Shown: piece after piece, positions 34,743-47,682 of the stretch
Layout: each line of letters begins with the position of its first letter
Position numbering within the stretch: position 1 is the stretch's first letter
Assembly (NCBI RefSeq): GCF_036320965.1
Contig: NC_092236.1
Span: 13,662,018 to 13,726,017, forward strand
Direction: 5' to 3'
Length of the DNA: 64,000 nt
Origin: Panulirus ornatus
Lineage: Eukaryota > Arthropoda > Malacostraca > Decapoda > Palinuridae
Made by a program: the position numbers and the translations under genes
Notes under the pieces: model-generated
The model's database searches: none
Seen by the model: the letters and a program-made list of their open reading frames with translations, nothing else
What the model was told of the DNA's origin: nothing

Positions 34743-34745
<3 letters not shown>
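33929..34745. other. Unique-looking sequence with one SINE tail
   Basis: No gene was recognised; the short minus-strand frame at 34516-34719 has no known motif. Confidence 0.45.
34257..34310 (-). mobile_element. tRNA-SINE tail fragment
   Basis: On the minus strand, after a short TA run, CAAGGTTATGAGACGGGCAT then GTAAAACTACCTCC resembles the tail at 25.98-26.03 kb and the one at 2.04-2.08 kb. Confidence 0.5.
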
Positions 34746-34812
<67 letters not shown>

Positions 34813-34826
34813 CTATCTATCTATCT
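34746..34826. repeat. (CT)n(CTAT)n microsatellite
   Basis: CT to about 34808, then CTAT. Confidence 0.95.
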
Positions 34827-35502
34827 TTCTCTTTCTCGTCTCTCCGGAGTGGACAAATCTGCATCTCTCAAGCCTCTCATTGTAGCTCAACCCTCTTCGT
34901 TCAGATGCCATCTAAGATGCTCTCCCATCGACCCCCTCCTCCATCACATCTTTGTTCCTCACATTCCGTGCAGTATACTAGACTTTGGAGAGGCGTGATC
35001 CACTTTCCTTCTACTGTGCATCGTGTAGCAGTTGACCAAATATTTCCATAATGCAATTCCACCTGATTCTAATATTCCTCATCAGACGACAGCAGTTTGC
35101 CTCCTCGTCCATCACAATTCTCCTTGATTTGAACCTCTGGTAAACAGCATTCCTCTCGGGGCTCTTTCCAACACACAGGTTCCCGTGGCTCTCATTTCCC
35201 CTTGACGAGATCATCGCCTTCCACCACCGCGATCCATCCTGCTGCATCGAACTTACGGGATATGAATCTCACCGACGACTAATCAGACCAGCATTATTAG
35301 AGTCTGACTAAACTACCGTGTCAGCTGATGCAATTGTCGTCATTCTTGTCCTCTCTCATGACCTCGTCATCATCCGTAAAAACCAGCTCAGGTCAAAGTC
35401 GAGGCCGTCATTTATATACACACCTGTTGGCACATCTGTGTCTGTGTGTTTTAGGTGTGTGCGACCGTGTACGTGTGTATGTATATCGATTTCTATATTT
35501 GA
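34827..35502. other. Unique-looking sequence, no gene recognised
   Basis: A 78-codon minus-strand frame (35011-35247) looks non-repetitive but matches no family I know. Confidence 0.4.

Positions 35503-35558
<56 letters not shown>
35503..35558. repeat. (GT)n microsatellite
   Basis: A perfect GT run. Confidence 0.95.
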
Positions 35559-35559
<1 letters not shown>

Positions 35560-35866
35560 TAGCACCGTCATCTGTAATACACCATTTATCTGTATGGTTT
35601 TCATTCCTCTCTCAATTTTGTCTGGAAATAAGCGTCTCTGTCAAACTTTCAACTGGCACCCTCGACCATCGTACACAGATCTCCGGAGGTGTATGTACGC
35701 AGATCCCAACGGTGGTTGTATGATTCGACGTACGTAAAAAAAAAAAAAAAATAGAAAGAAGAAAAATCGAACGCACGGTGATAACTGATGTCCAACTGCT
35801 GTTATATCAACCCATCGCGCTTCTCACGCGACACACACGTACGTGGGGATATGCCCAACATCTGAC

Positions 35867-35871
<5 letters not shown>

Positions 35872-35948
<77 letters not shown>
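35872..35948. repeat. (GA)n microsatellite
   Basis: A perfect GA run. The following roughly 460 bp (35949-36412) hold nothing recognisable. Confidence 0.95.
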
Positions 35949-35951
<3 letters not shown>

Positions 35952-36409
35952 GGGGACGACACCACCACAACCACCCCGGAAAAAAAAAAGTTATCCAACA
36001 CTCTTTTAAACAATTAACGATTAACTGACTGTGAAATGAAAATTAACAACTGCCAAATTGGCTGACGAACTCACACTCCCCCTTCCCTCCCACTCTCTCT
36101 CCATGAAATTCTAGTTAATACAGAGATAACTAGCAATTAGCATCAGGTATATCACGAGGTGACGTGACACACACATTTGGAACTGAATTCTAATATGTTC
36201 AGGGGCACAGAAAATACGTATAAATGAAATGATTGTCATCGAATAAATCCGGATAACACGGAGTCAATTAAGAACGATTACTGTGTGTAACATTAGTAGC
36301 GAAGCAAAGATGAGGCGCAGAGATAAGAGCTAATGTGTAACACGAGTATACTTATCCTGTTAATATGTAATGGACGAAGATTTGAAAAATGAATAGAATC
36401 TAGGAAAAA

Positions 36410-36412
<3 letters not shown>

Positions 36413-36480
<68 letters not shown>
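36413..36480. repeat. (TA)n microsatellite, left of SINE copy 3
   Basis: A TA run. Confidence 0.95.
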
Positions 36481-36482
<2 letters not shown>

Positions 36483-36703
36483 CTCTGGGGATACGGGGAG
36501 AAAGAATACTTCCCACGTATTCCCTGCGTGTCGCAGAAGGCGACTAAAAGGGAAGGGAGCGGGAGGCTGGAAATCCTCCCCTCTCTTTTTTAGTTTTCCA
36601 AAGGAGGGAACGGAGAAGGGGGCCAAGTGAGGATATTCCCTCAGAGACTCAGTCCTCTCTTCTTAACGCTACCTCGCTAACGCGGGAAATGGCAGGTAGT
36701 ATG

Positions 36704-36709
<6 letters not shown>
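36480..36709 (+). mobile_element. SINE-like repeat copy 3
   Basis: Same family as 4037-4283 and 4694-4942, here on the plus strand, from CTGGGGATACGGGGAG through TCCCACGTATTCCCTGCGTG to CTACCTCGCTAACGCGGGAA and ATGGCAGGTAGTATGAA. It is flanked by (TA)n on both sides. Confidence 0.7.

Positions 36710-36796
<87 letters not shown>
36710..36796. repeat. (TA)n microsatellite, right of SINE copy 3
   Basis: A TA run of about 87 bp. Confidence 0.95.
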
Positions 36797-36797
<1 letters not shown>

Positions 36798-36879
36798 GCT
36801 CGAAAACTAATAACCTAATAACAGATCTAAGTCTATTGAAGCTTTGAATACTATACTATTTAACGCCAAAGGAATTACA

Positions 36880-37300
<421 letters not shown>

Positions 37301-37316
37301 GTCTTTTTAGCTTGAT

Positions 37317-39869
37317 GTGTAAAGCTTATCTGTTGAGATACTATGTCCAGTAAAAGCTTATCTGTTTAGATACTATGTCCAGTAAAAGCTTATCTGTTGA
37401 GATTCTATGTCCAGTAAAAGCTTATCTGTTGAGATACTATGTCCAGTAAAAGCTTATCTGTTGAGATACTATGTCAAGTAAAAGCTTATCTGTTGAGATA
37501 CTATGTCCAGTAAAAGCTTATCTGTTTAGATACTATGTCCAGTAAAAGCTTATCTGTTGAGATACTATGTCCAGTAAAGCTTATCTGTTAAGATACAATA
37601 TCCAGTAAAAGCTTATCTGTTTAGATACTATGTCCAGTAAAAGCTTATCTGTTGAGATACTATGTCCAGTAAAGCTTATCTGTTAAGATACAATATCCAG
37701 TAAAAGCTTATCTGTTTAGATACTATGTCCAGTAAAAGCTTATCTGTTGAGATACTATGTCCAGTAAAGCTTATCTGTTAAGATACAATATCCAGTAAAA
37801 GCTTATCTGTTTAGATACTATGTCCAGTAAAAGCTTATCTGTTGAGATACTATGTCCAGTAAAGCTTATCTGGTGAGATACTATGTCCAGTAAAGCTTAT
37901 CTGTTGAGATACTATGTCCAGTAAAGCTTATCTGGTGAGATACTATGTCCAGTAAAAGCTTATCTGTTGAGATACTATGTCCAGTAAAAGCTTATCTGTT
38001 TAGATACTATGTCCAGTAAAAGCTTATCTGTTGAGATACTATGTCCAGTAAAAGCTTATCTGTTTAGATACTATGTCCAGTAAAAGCTTATCTGTTGAGA
38101 TACTATGTCCAGTAAAGCTTATCTGGTGAGATACTATGTCCAGTAAAAGCTTATCTGTTGAGATACTATGTCCAGTAAAAGCTTATCTGTTGAGATACTA
38201 TGTCCAGTAAAAGCTTATCTGTTGAGATAAAATATCCAGTAAAGCTTATCTGTTGAGATACTATGTCCAGTAAAAGCTTATCTGTTGAGATACTATGTCC
38301 AGTAAAAGCTTATCTGTTGAGATACTATGTCCAGTAAAAGCTTATCTGTTGAGATACTATGTCCAGTAAAAGCTTATCTGTTGAGATAAAATATCCAGTA
38401 AAGCTTATCTGTTGAGATACTATGTCCAGTAAAAGCTTATCTGTTTAGATACTATGTCCAGTAAAAGCTTATCTGTTGAGATACTATGTCCAGTAAAGCT
38501 TATCTGGTGAGATACTATGTCCAGTAAAAGCTTATCTGTTGAGATACTATGTCCAGTAAAAGCTTATCTGTTGAGATACTATGTCCAGTAAAAGCTTATC
38601 TGTTGAGATAAAATATCCAGTAAAGCTTATCTGTTGAGATACTATGTCCAGTAAAAGCTTATCTGTTGAGATACTATGTCCAGTAAAAGCTTATCTGTTG
38701 AGATACTATGTCCAGTAAAAGCTTATCTGTTGAGATACTATGTCCAGTAAAAGCTTATCTGTTGAGATAAAATATCCAGTAAAGCTTATCTGTTGAGATA
38801 CTATGTCCAGTAAAAGCTTATCTGTTGAGATACTATGTCCAGTAAAAGCTTATCTGTTGAGATAAAATATCCAGTAAAGCTTATCTGTTGAGATACTATG
38901 TCCAGTAAAAGCTTATCTGTTGAGATACTATGTCCAGTAAAAGCTTATCTGTTGAGATACTAAGTCCAGTAAAAGCTTATCTGTTGAGATACTATGTCCA
39001 GTAAAAGCTTATCTGTTGAGATACTATGTCCAGTAAAAGCTTATCTGTTGAGATACTATGTCCAGTAAAAGCTTATCTGTTGAGATACTATGTCCAGTAA
39101 AAGCTTATCTGTTGAGATACTATGTCCAGTAAAAGCTTATCTGTTGAGATACTATGTCCAGTAAAAGCTTATCTGTTGAGATACTATGTCCAGTAAAGCT
39201 TATCTGTTGAGATACTATGTCCAGTAAAAGCTTATCTGTTGAGATACTATGTCCAGTAAAAGCTTATCTGTTGAGATACTATGTCCAGTAAAAGCTTATC
39301 TGTTGAGATACTATGTCCAGTAAAGCTTATCTGTTGAGATACTATGTCCAGTAAAAGCTTATCTGTTGAGATACTATGTCCAGTAAAAGCTTATCTGTTG
39401 AGATACTATGTCCAGTAAAAGCTTATCTGTTGAGATACTATGTCCAGTAAAAGCTTATCTGTTGAGATACTACGTCCAGTAAAAGCTTATCTGTTGAGAT
39501 ACTATGTCCAGTAAAAGCTTATCTGTTGAGATACTATGTCCAGTAAAAGCTTATCTGTTGAGATACTATGTCCAGTAAAAGCTTATCTGTTGAGATACTA
39601 TGTCCAGTAAAGCTTATCTGTTGAGATACTATGTCCAGTAAAAGCTTATCTGTTGAGATACTATGTCCAGTAAAAGCTTATCTGTTGAGATACTATGTCC
39701 AGTAAAAGCTTATCTGTTGAGATACTATGTCCAGTAAAGCTTATCTGTTGAGATACTATGTCCAGTAAAAGCTTATCTGTTGAGGTACTATGTCCAGTAA
39801 AAGCTTATCTGTTGAGATACTATGTCCAGTAAAAGCTTATCTGTTGAGATACTACGTCCAGTAAAAGCC
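37317..39869. repeat. 32-bp satellite array with higher-order structure, about 80 copies
   Basis: The consensus is AAAAGCTTATCTGTTGAGAT plus ACTATGTCCAGT, 32 bp, with a 31-bp variant lacking one A. Variant units mark higher-order repeats. The TTAAGATACAATATCC variant recurs every 95 bp (about 37587, 37682, 37777), that is 32+32+31. Markers CTGGTGAG (38123, 38504) and GAGATAAAATATCC (38224/38605 and 38383/38764) recur at exactly 381 bp, that is 12 units. The right third is nearly homogeneous. It contains HindIII sites (AAGCTT) in every unit. Non-coding. Confidence 0.97.
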
Positions 39870-40129
39870 AGAATCCTTGAAACTTACAAAATAATTTTTT
39901 TTTTTTCCTCATTTCAATCAGTTCAAGTCCATGAGGAGGAGGCTCGTGTTACGCTGGGATGGAATGGATGAATAGCTTTACGAGACATGAGTTGTTCGAA
40001 AGAAGTTTTCTGTAAGAGAACTTCTGTACTATGTATCCGTATCTGAGCGAATGAATACCGTGTGTAAATGAATAATGTATATCCATTTGTGAGTAAATGA
40101 ATACATCATCACCGTAGCTTGGTATATAT

Positions 40130-40828
40130 GTATATATGTACTCATGGTCCACATATGTTACTGTTATAACAAATATATCTCCATACAAAATGCTTGCTCA
40201 TAGGGTCACACAAGCTAAGATATACCAAAAAAAAATAAAGTTGAACTTAGTTATAAAATACAATGTGACAGAGTGATGTAAAAATTACTGTTGTGTCAAC
40301 CTTGCAGGGAAAGAATATAGTACTAAGCCATATTTCTCTCCCTTGACATGTACATGGGAGTTACATATGACACACGAGGGTGAAGGTCACCCCAAATCAA
40401 CGAGATTAAACGCAATGAAACAATGAGCATTTAATCATGTATGAAATATTTCTAACACCAGTTAAATCAGCGGATGACCCCTTACATGAACCTGTGGTTA
40501 ATACCGCTACAGATAGCAATGAGCCCGGCCAAGAATATCGTAAGATGATGAGAAACATATTGGATGGCACATCTCTCTGACATGTCCTCATGAAGTGAAA
40601 GGTTGAGGGATACATCATCTTCGCAAAGGAATCGGGTAAACAAGGGATTGTGCCAAGAGCTTATAAATACCTACAACGAATAGAATCTAAGTTAACACTC
40701 GAATACACACAATGCTAACACCAGACACACTTAAGATCGAACGTCGAACTGAATTCAAACTAACATCGGAAAATCAAGTCTGTTGATACCAGATCACTTG
40801 TAAAGACACGACACCTGTTGAATTACAT

Positions 40829-40862
<34 letters not shown>

Positions 40863-41400
40863 GAATTATGAACAAAGTATGGAATTAACTGCGAACGAAC
40901 ACTGGTTAAATTCAGAGTTAACATTGCATAAATTGCATACGAACACCGGTTAAATTTAGAGTTAACACTGCACAAATTACGAGCGAACACCGGTTAAATT
41001 CATAGTTACCATATTGCATAAATTGCGAGCGAACACCGCATAAATTCAGAGTTACCATATTGCATAAATTGCGAGTGAACGCCGGTTAAATTCAGAGTTA
41101 ACACATTGCATAAATTGCGAGCGAACACCGGTTAAATTCAGAGTTAACATACTACATAAATTGTGAGCGAGCAACGGTTAAATTCAGAGTTAACAATGCA
41201 TAAATTGCAAGCGAACACCGGTTAAATTCAGAGTTAACATTGCATAAATTGCTGGCGAACACGAGATAAATTGGGCCTGCTCTTCTAAATGTGCAATTAC
41301 CACTAATGATTGTGCGCCCAAAAAGTAGTTGCATTTTTCGTCTCTCGTTAACCAGTATTTGCATTTTGCTCTCATTCAACCAAAACATTTATTTTTTTTT
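40130..41400. repeat. Dispersed repeat, copy A
   Basis: It shares with copy B a left part (AGTTGAACT.AGTTAT.. AATACAATGT, then CATATTTCTC.CTTGACA. GTACATGGGAG) and with copies B and C the right part around AAATGTGCAATTACCACTAA. A CA array sits at 40832-40860, as in copy C. Confidence 0.75.
40880..41275. repeat. Minisatellite inside copy A, about 42-48 bp, about 8 copies
   Basis: The unit contains GCGAGCGAACACCGGTTAAA, TTCAGAGTTAACAT and TGCATAAATT. Copies B and C carry only one or two diverged units. Confidence 0.85.
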
Positions 41401-41577
41401 TTTTTTTTGGGGGGGGGCTCATGTGTAACGACTACTTCTTGAGATGTCATACCTGTGTAATCTAATATCTTAAGAGGTAATTCGTTATAATCACTGTAAC
41501 ATATCAATTCGGTTATATCCCTAAGAAGGCGTGTATGATGTTTAGAAGGGAAGAGGTTACTGGCTTTACAAAATGAT

Positions 41578-41640
<63 letters not shown>
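41578..41640. repeat. (GT)n microsatellite
   Basis: A perfect GT run. Confidence 0.95.
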
Positions 41641-41642
<2 letters not shown>

Positions 41643-41809
41643 TTTGTGATGGCACTTGTGGGGAAGGAGTGCCAGTTACTGGTCGGAGTACACGAGAAAG
41701 CGGCAGGAGGACAAGAGAAATAGTACCAGAATTGTAAAAAATAAGCAAAGGAGAGATATGAATGAGAGCAAATGAGTACAACACATGTATGTATCTGGAT
41801 ACACATGCA

Positions 41810-42750
41810 CATGTATCCAAGGTCCAATTATGGTACTGTTGTACGAAATAACAAAAACTTCTTCACAGATTATCATTTACAGTCACAAAAACGAAAATAC
41901 ACTGAAAAGTTGAACTCAGTTATGGAATACAATGTAACAATTGATAAGCCATTACTGTTATATCATTCCAGCTAGAATATGAAACACAGAGCCATATTTC
42001 TCACTTGACACGTACATGGGAGATATGCGGAACATCTGACATTCGTTGGGAGGAGTGGAGGACGACCACCAGGAATAAATGATATCAAATACCCAGGTGT
42101 ATTCCCGGTGTAAATCAGGCACACACGAAAACTATTTGAATCTAATACCTGACGTTTTCGGAGGAACAGAATATTCGGATGAATTCGTAATCAACATCAA
42201 ATACATTGGGGTAACACGAGTTAAAAAAAAAAAACACCTAAGAACTAACACTACTTACTATGAACACGACTTATAAACAAGAGTGAAGAGATGTAAACTA
42301 ACACTGTAATATTAACATCATATAGACGAAAACCTAAAGGCACATGTGAATATAACTCACTGTAAACCATTATGCTTTCCATACCAGGCAAACATGCAGT
42401 GAAAAATGAATACATTACAATTCAGTACAAACTGAACTGCCGGTCAAGCTACCTGTTGAATTATAAAACTCACACAGGTTAGAGAGAGAGAAAAAAACGA
42501 AGTGAACAAATACGAAATGAATTGCAAGCTAACACAGGGTAAGCTCAGAGTTAACACCAGATAAATTGCTAGCGAACACGGAATAAATTGGGCGAGCTTT
42601 TCCAAATGTGCAATTACCACTAATGATTGTGCGTCTCCTCCCACAAAAAAGAAAAAAAAAATTAGTAGCATTTTTTTTTTTCTTTGTCTCCCGTTAACCG
42701 GTATCAGTAATTTTTTGTTCTCATTCGACCAAAACAGTATTTCTGATCTG
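41810..42750. repeat. Dispersed repeat, copy B
   Basis: A diverged copy of copy A, in the same orientation and starting about 400 bp after copy A ends. It keeps both the AGTTGAACTCAGTTATGGAA left part and the CCAAATGTGCAATTACCACT right part, without the minisatellite expansion. Confidence 0.7.
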
Positions 42751-43263
42751 AGGTGTAGCGGCGGCCACCAACACCTCCACCGCTCTTGAGGTATCTCGCC
42801 TGTGAAACCCAGAATCGTCTTTTGAGACGACTTCGTGATATCTTGGCATCCACTGAACCTCTTTTGTTTTGATCATGTCTTCAGAACAAGCTCCTGCTAC
42901 GAGAGAAGGAGGGGGATTATCTTTTCATAAGGCATGAGCTCAGAGGTCCTCTTGAACAAACCTTCGGATGTAGATCTTTTCACACTTTACCCCACAAGAC
43001 TTGGTTTGAGGTGAAGCATTCTGTGTCCCACGTTCTTCATGACCAGAGTGACTAAGGCACACGCTAGTTTATCTATCTTTTCTCCTCTTCATGTCGTTCA
43101 GGGGTGATGAGCCCCAACGAAAAAAATTGGAGGCGAAGGAGAAGAAAGGCGACGATGAAGTGAAAGGTTAAAAATAAAAAGAAGAAATAATGTTGATTTT
43201 GACGAAGAAAGAGAAGCATTTGTGTATGACAGTAGGAGACAGCAAATGGTGATAACAGTGAAG
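42751..43263. other. Unique-looking sequence, no gene recognised
   Basis: Nothing recognisable was seen. Confidence 0.45.
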
Positions 43264-43632
43264 GGTGGCAGACAAGGTAACCGTTGGTGGAAGACAAGGT
43301 AACCGTTGGTGGAAGACAAGGTAACTGTTGGTGGAAGACACAGTAACCGTTGGTAGAAGACAATTTAACCGTTGGCGGAAGACAAGGTAACCGTTGGTGG
43401 AAGACAAGGCAACCATTGGTGGAAGACAAGGCAACCATTGGTGGAAGACAAGGTAACCATTGGTGGAAGACAAGGTAACTGTTGGTGGAAGACACAGTAA
43501 CCGTTGATGGAAGACAGGGCAACAATTGGTGGAAGACAAGGTAACCATTGGTGGAAGACAAGGTAACCATTGGTGGAAGACAAGGGAACCATTGGTGGAA
43601 GACAAGGGAACCACTGGTGGAAGACACGGGAA
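43264..43632. repeat. 22-bp minisatellite, about 17 copies
   Basis: The unit is GACAAGGTAACCGTTGGTGG plus AA. All three minus-strand frames are open across it (a 22-residue STNGYLVFHQWLPCLPPMV-type repeat), which explains the frames of up to 190 codons; it is not evidence for a gene. Confidence 0.95.
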
Positions 43633-44018
43633 CAGACCGACCAATACAGCCGTAGCAAGAAGAAAGGAGATGATGAAACAGATGAAGAAGGTATAAGTAT
43701 AATGATGATGAGGGGGGTCCAGGATAATGATAAAAGTCAACAAAAGTTATATCATCACTCCCTCAGCTTCCTACTACTCGACATGGTGAAGGGAGGAAGC
43801 TGCCATGCTGGGGCCATTACAGAGGTAAACACGAGCCACAGTAACATGGACAATAATCACGCAAACAAGAGCCACATACAACAGTTTTTTCTCTGACGGG
43901 GAAAGAAATGCTGCTGTACTGGTACAAAAAACGAGAGACCCTTTTTTTCTTCTTGACCAAACGCCCGTGGCGAACACTAGTTTGTGGCATCGATGTCCAA
44001 GATACATAACCAGATTCC
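43633..44018. other. Unique-looking sequence, no gene recognised
   Basis: Nothing recognisable was seen. Confidence 0.4.
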
Positions 44019-44121
44019 AGCGTACAAACGTCCAGCGTACAAACGTCCAGCGTACAAACGTCCAGCGTACAAACGTCCAGCGTACAAACGTCCAGCGTAC
44101 AAACGTCCAGCGCACATACGT
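44019..44121. repeat. 15-bp tandem repeat, about 7 copies
   Basis: The unit is CAGCGTACAAACGTC, almost perfect; the last copy has CGCACATAC. Confidence 0.95.
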
Positions 44122-45009
44122 CCATCTCAAAACATTAGTGTCGGGGAAGCCAAACCATAGCTCCTGTTTCCAGAGAAAAACATGCGCGAATATCCATACA
44201 CGCGCCTGCGCGTCTAGTAGCCTACGTGTATCCCAACACCTCTTCCAGGAGCATCCAATGTCTGAAGTCTCTTGTCGGGTCCCCAGAGCATCATTAGCGT
44301 CTGTCGAACGACGTTCATATTGCCGTCCCGTCTCCTGTACCTCATACAGTGGCCTACTACTCTTTTCTCGCTTACTTTTTCCCTTGCGTTTTCATTACGC
44401 TCACTACAGGTTTACTTCATTACGTCTTCCTCTGTTATGAGAGAGGCTGTCTTCTTCATTCTTATATTTATAGTTATATTTTTCCCGTTTTCTTTTTCAA
44501 ACTCGTTCATTTCTGTTTTTGTTAGAGATCTCTTCTCTTATATCATGACACCCCGTCCTTTTTAATATCACGATACCCTGTCCTTTTACATCACGAGACG
44601 CCATCCATTATTGAAAACACCAGGTGTTTTGGTCACCTCGGAAAAGATGATCAAGTCTGGAAACTACTTCGCAGGTTGGAAGGGGTGGGGGGGTTTGCTG
44701 TCAGGGGTAGGGAGGCAGGCACGAGAGCGAGGGGGGCGAGGGGAGGTGGTAGTAATGGTCAGTGATCTGGGGCGATGCCCCCGCGATGGCTCCCCGAAGT
44801 TGCTGGTCAAGTTTTGATGGGGGCGCCGGACGGTCCACAAGTTTTCAATATCCCCCCATTTCTTTTTTTCCTTTTTGCCACCGAGGGGTCTCTATGAAGG
44901 GTAAATAGGACGGTCGGCCATCTCTATAGAAAAGTTTACATGGGGAAAAAAAAAGGGAAAAAACGAACCATAACTCAGAGACGGAAATTGTGTTCCATTC
45001 ATCCATGGG
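44122..45009. other. Unique-looking sequence, no gene recognised
   Basis: It includes a G-rich stretch near 44.68-44.76 kb. No motif-bearing frame. Confidence 0.45.
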
Positions 45010-45400
45010 TCTGGTCACTCATCTCCTCCTCCTTTGGTAACTCGTCTCCTCCTCCTCCTCTTGTCACTTGTCTCCTCCTCCTCCTCTTGTCACTCATCTC
45101 CTCCTCCTTTGGTAACTCATGTCCTTCTCCTTCTCTTGTCACTTGTCTCCTCGTCCTCTTGACACTCGTCTCCTCCTCCTCCTCCTCTAGTCACTCGTCT
45201 CCTCCTCCTCCTCTAGTCACTCGTCTCCTCCTCCTCCTCTAGTCACTCGGCTCCTCCTCCTCATCTTGTCACTCGTCTCCTCCTCCTCCTCTAGTCACTC
45301 GTCTCCTCCTCCTCCGGTAACTCATCTCCTCCTCCTTCTCTTGTCACTCGTCTCCTCCTCCTCTAATCACTCGTCACCTCCTCCTCCGCCTCCCCCACAA
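45010..45400. repeat. About 26-bp pyrimidine-rich minisatellite
   Basis: Units of CTCCTCCTCCTCCTCTAGTC plus ACTCGT with length variation from CTC slippage, about 14 copies. Confidence 0.9.
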
Positions 45401-46223
45401 TATCTCGAAGGACGTCGCTTGGGTGCGTGGGTCGGGTGGGTGAGTCGGGTGGGTGGGTCGGCGCCGAGTACTGAGATCTTTCATAATGAAATTCTCACGT
45501 TGGACGTTGTGACTGCACCGGGCCACATGACTTAGTTAATGAGCGGGTTGAGATTGCTTTTCAGAGCCCTCATTATCCTGAGGGGGTACGTCTGTCTGCT
45601 GACTGCAATTTACGTGGAGGAACTTTTTTGGAGGGCTGAACGATGAAGTGGTGTTGATGTCGTCAGCGTTGTTTATGAGGTCAAAGATATCCAACTCCTC
45701 TGGTTATTACTGACCCCAGTTATCGGGCTTTTTCGTCGCCACAGGGAATAATAATAAATGATGTGGCGTAGATATGATAACTGTTCTCAATTACCCTAGT
45801 GACTATAATCTGGCGGTTCAGTTTACATAACACAATAATAAGTGGCGAAATCAAATCAACTTTACGAGTTTTTAGAAATTACCCAAAAGAATTTTTTTTC
45901 ATTTCTTTTTTTTTCAAATCTAGCCCTTAACTGCGTATTGATGAAATAAATGTAATTATATATTTCCCTTGACGCATAATCATTAACAAATGAAATCAAC
46001 TTTGATAATGTGGAACCCAGAATTTCAACGATGACAGGACTTATATCAAATCTATCATAACTAAACAAGTCACTTGTGAATCAATGAAGATAAAATCATA
46101 AGAATTCACAGAATAATAGAAAAACAGAAGAAAGAAAATCTTCAGTGTATATCACATTACCTGTGTAAAACAGGCACGTAAATATAAATAAGAAAATGGG
46201 AAGAAAACTACAGGTCAATGCAC

Positions 46224-46227
<4 letters not shown>
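45401..46227. other. Unique-looking sequence, no gene recognised
   Basis: Nothing recognisable was seen. Confidence 0.45.

Positions 46228-46272
<45 letters not shown>
46228..46272. repeat. (CA)n microsatellite
   Basis: A perfect CA run. The next 360 bp hold nothing recognisable. Confidence 0.95.
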
Positions 46273-46275
<3 letters not shown>

Positions 46276-46633
46276 AAATATGGAAATCCCACATGAAGCA
46301 TGAATGGAAGGTGGGGGTTGAGGGGCAGAAGTGAAGGCCCTTAGGAATAATGGACTATGATGCCTCTGGACTTAAGGGTGGAGTTTGCCTCGGATATCAT
46401 CCTGTTATTAATAGAATATTTGAGGATGTTGTATTCCTAGGGAAGGCCCAGGGGTTATAATTATGGTCCTCCCCTGCGACTGTTGGCAGGGGCAGGCCTT
46501 CCCGTCCGTTAAGGGCTCTGACGAAGAAGGTGTCGTCCATGTATGCTCGAGTCTTCGCCTTACTTTCACGTTCTCTTAATTATCTGTTTGTCAGATAATC
46601 GTTTCTTCAAATTTTGTGTCTTTGCTTTCCCAA

Positions 46634-46636
<3 letters not shown>

Positions 46637-46714
<78 letters not shown>
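46637..46714. repeat. (CT)n microsatellite
   Basis: A perfect CT run. Confidence 0.95.
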
Positions 46715-46717
<3 letters not shown>

Positions 46718-46877
46718 CTTGTTTTTCTTAATTTGTTTGTGTCTCTGGATTTTTGGTATTTCTCCCATTATTCTTCTCTTCGAGTCTCTCTGGCTCCTTA
46801 TGCATAGCTTTATCTGTGCATGACTTCTCCTTATTCTGGCATTCTATTCTACATGTGTTTATATCTTCTACTTCGTT

Positions 46878-46968
<91 letters not shown>
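46878..46968. repeat. (GT)n microsatellite
   Basis: A perfect GT run of about 90 bp. Confidence 0.95.
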
Positions 46969-46972
<4 letters not shown>

Positions 46973-47142
46973 GGTGTTACCGAACTCTGCCTGTTTGTGG
47001 TTACACCTCGAGTAATGTCACCTTCAGTCTGTTCGATGAACTCAATACAAAGGAGTACCTCACTTTCCTGCTTCGGATTGTAGCGCAACCTCGACGTCTC
47101 GGGAGACCCATAAAAGGGGTCATAGGATTACACAATAACAAC

Positions 47143-47195
47143 AACATAAACAATAATAATAATAATGATAACAATAATAATAATAATAATAATAC
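47143..47195. repeat. (AAT)n/(AAC)n trinucleotide repeat
   Basis: An imperfect AAT/AAC array. Confidence 0.85.
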
Positions 47196-47384
47196 AATCT
47201 CTGCCACACTGCTCTTCTACATTACAGACACTTTCCGTAACTGATCAATATATCCTCATTAACAATACACTACGCCGAGATGACATTCCTTCGCCACAAA
47301 CAACCTTGTCTCCCCCCCCACCCTTGCGTCCCAAAAAAAGCGTTAAAGATGATCCCATTACAGTAATGGGGCAGCACGCTGATC

Positions 47385-47388
<4 letters not shown>

Positions 47389-47465
<77 letters not shown>
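47389..47465. repeat. (GA)n microsatellite
   Basis: A perfect GA run. Confidence 0.95.
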
Positions 47466-47467
<2 letters not shown>

Positions 47468-47599
47468 CAACTCCACCATTTCAATTGCAACTGAAGGCAG
47501 TCGTTATAAAAGACAGAAGAAGAACGAGAAATTTGTCCACCTCTCTCTCCCTCTCTCTCTCGCGTCCTCTGAATGAAACCCCAAAACCCCCCTTGGGGA

Positions 47600-47600
<1 letters not shown>

Positions 47601-47680
<80 letters not shown>
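47601..47680. repeat. (TA)n microsatellite
   Basis: A perfect TA run of about 80 bp. Confidence 0.95.

Positions 47681-47682
<2 letters not shown>

Noticed and set aside
35011..35247. 78-codon minus-strand frame with mixed composition
   Set aside because: No motif, no splice or polyadenylation context and no recognisable family.
43073..43743. Overlapping 184- and 191-codon minus-strand frames
   Set aside because: They come from the 22-bp repeat, which has no stops in any minus-strand frame.
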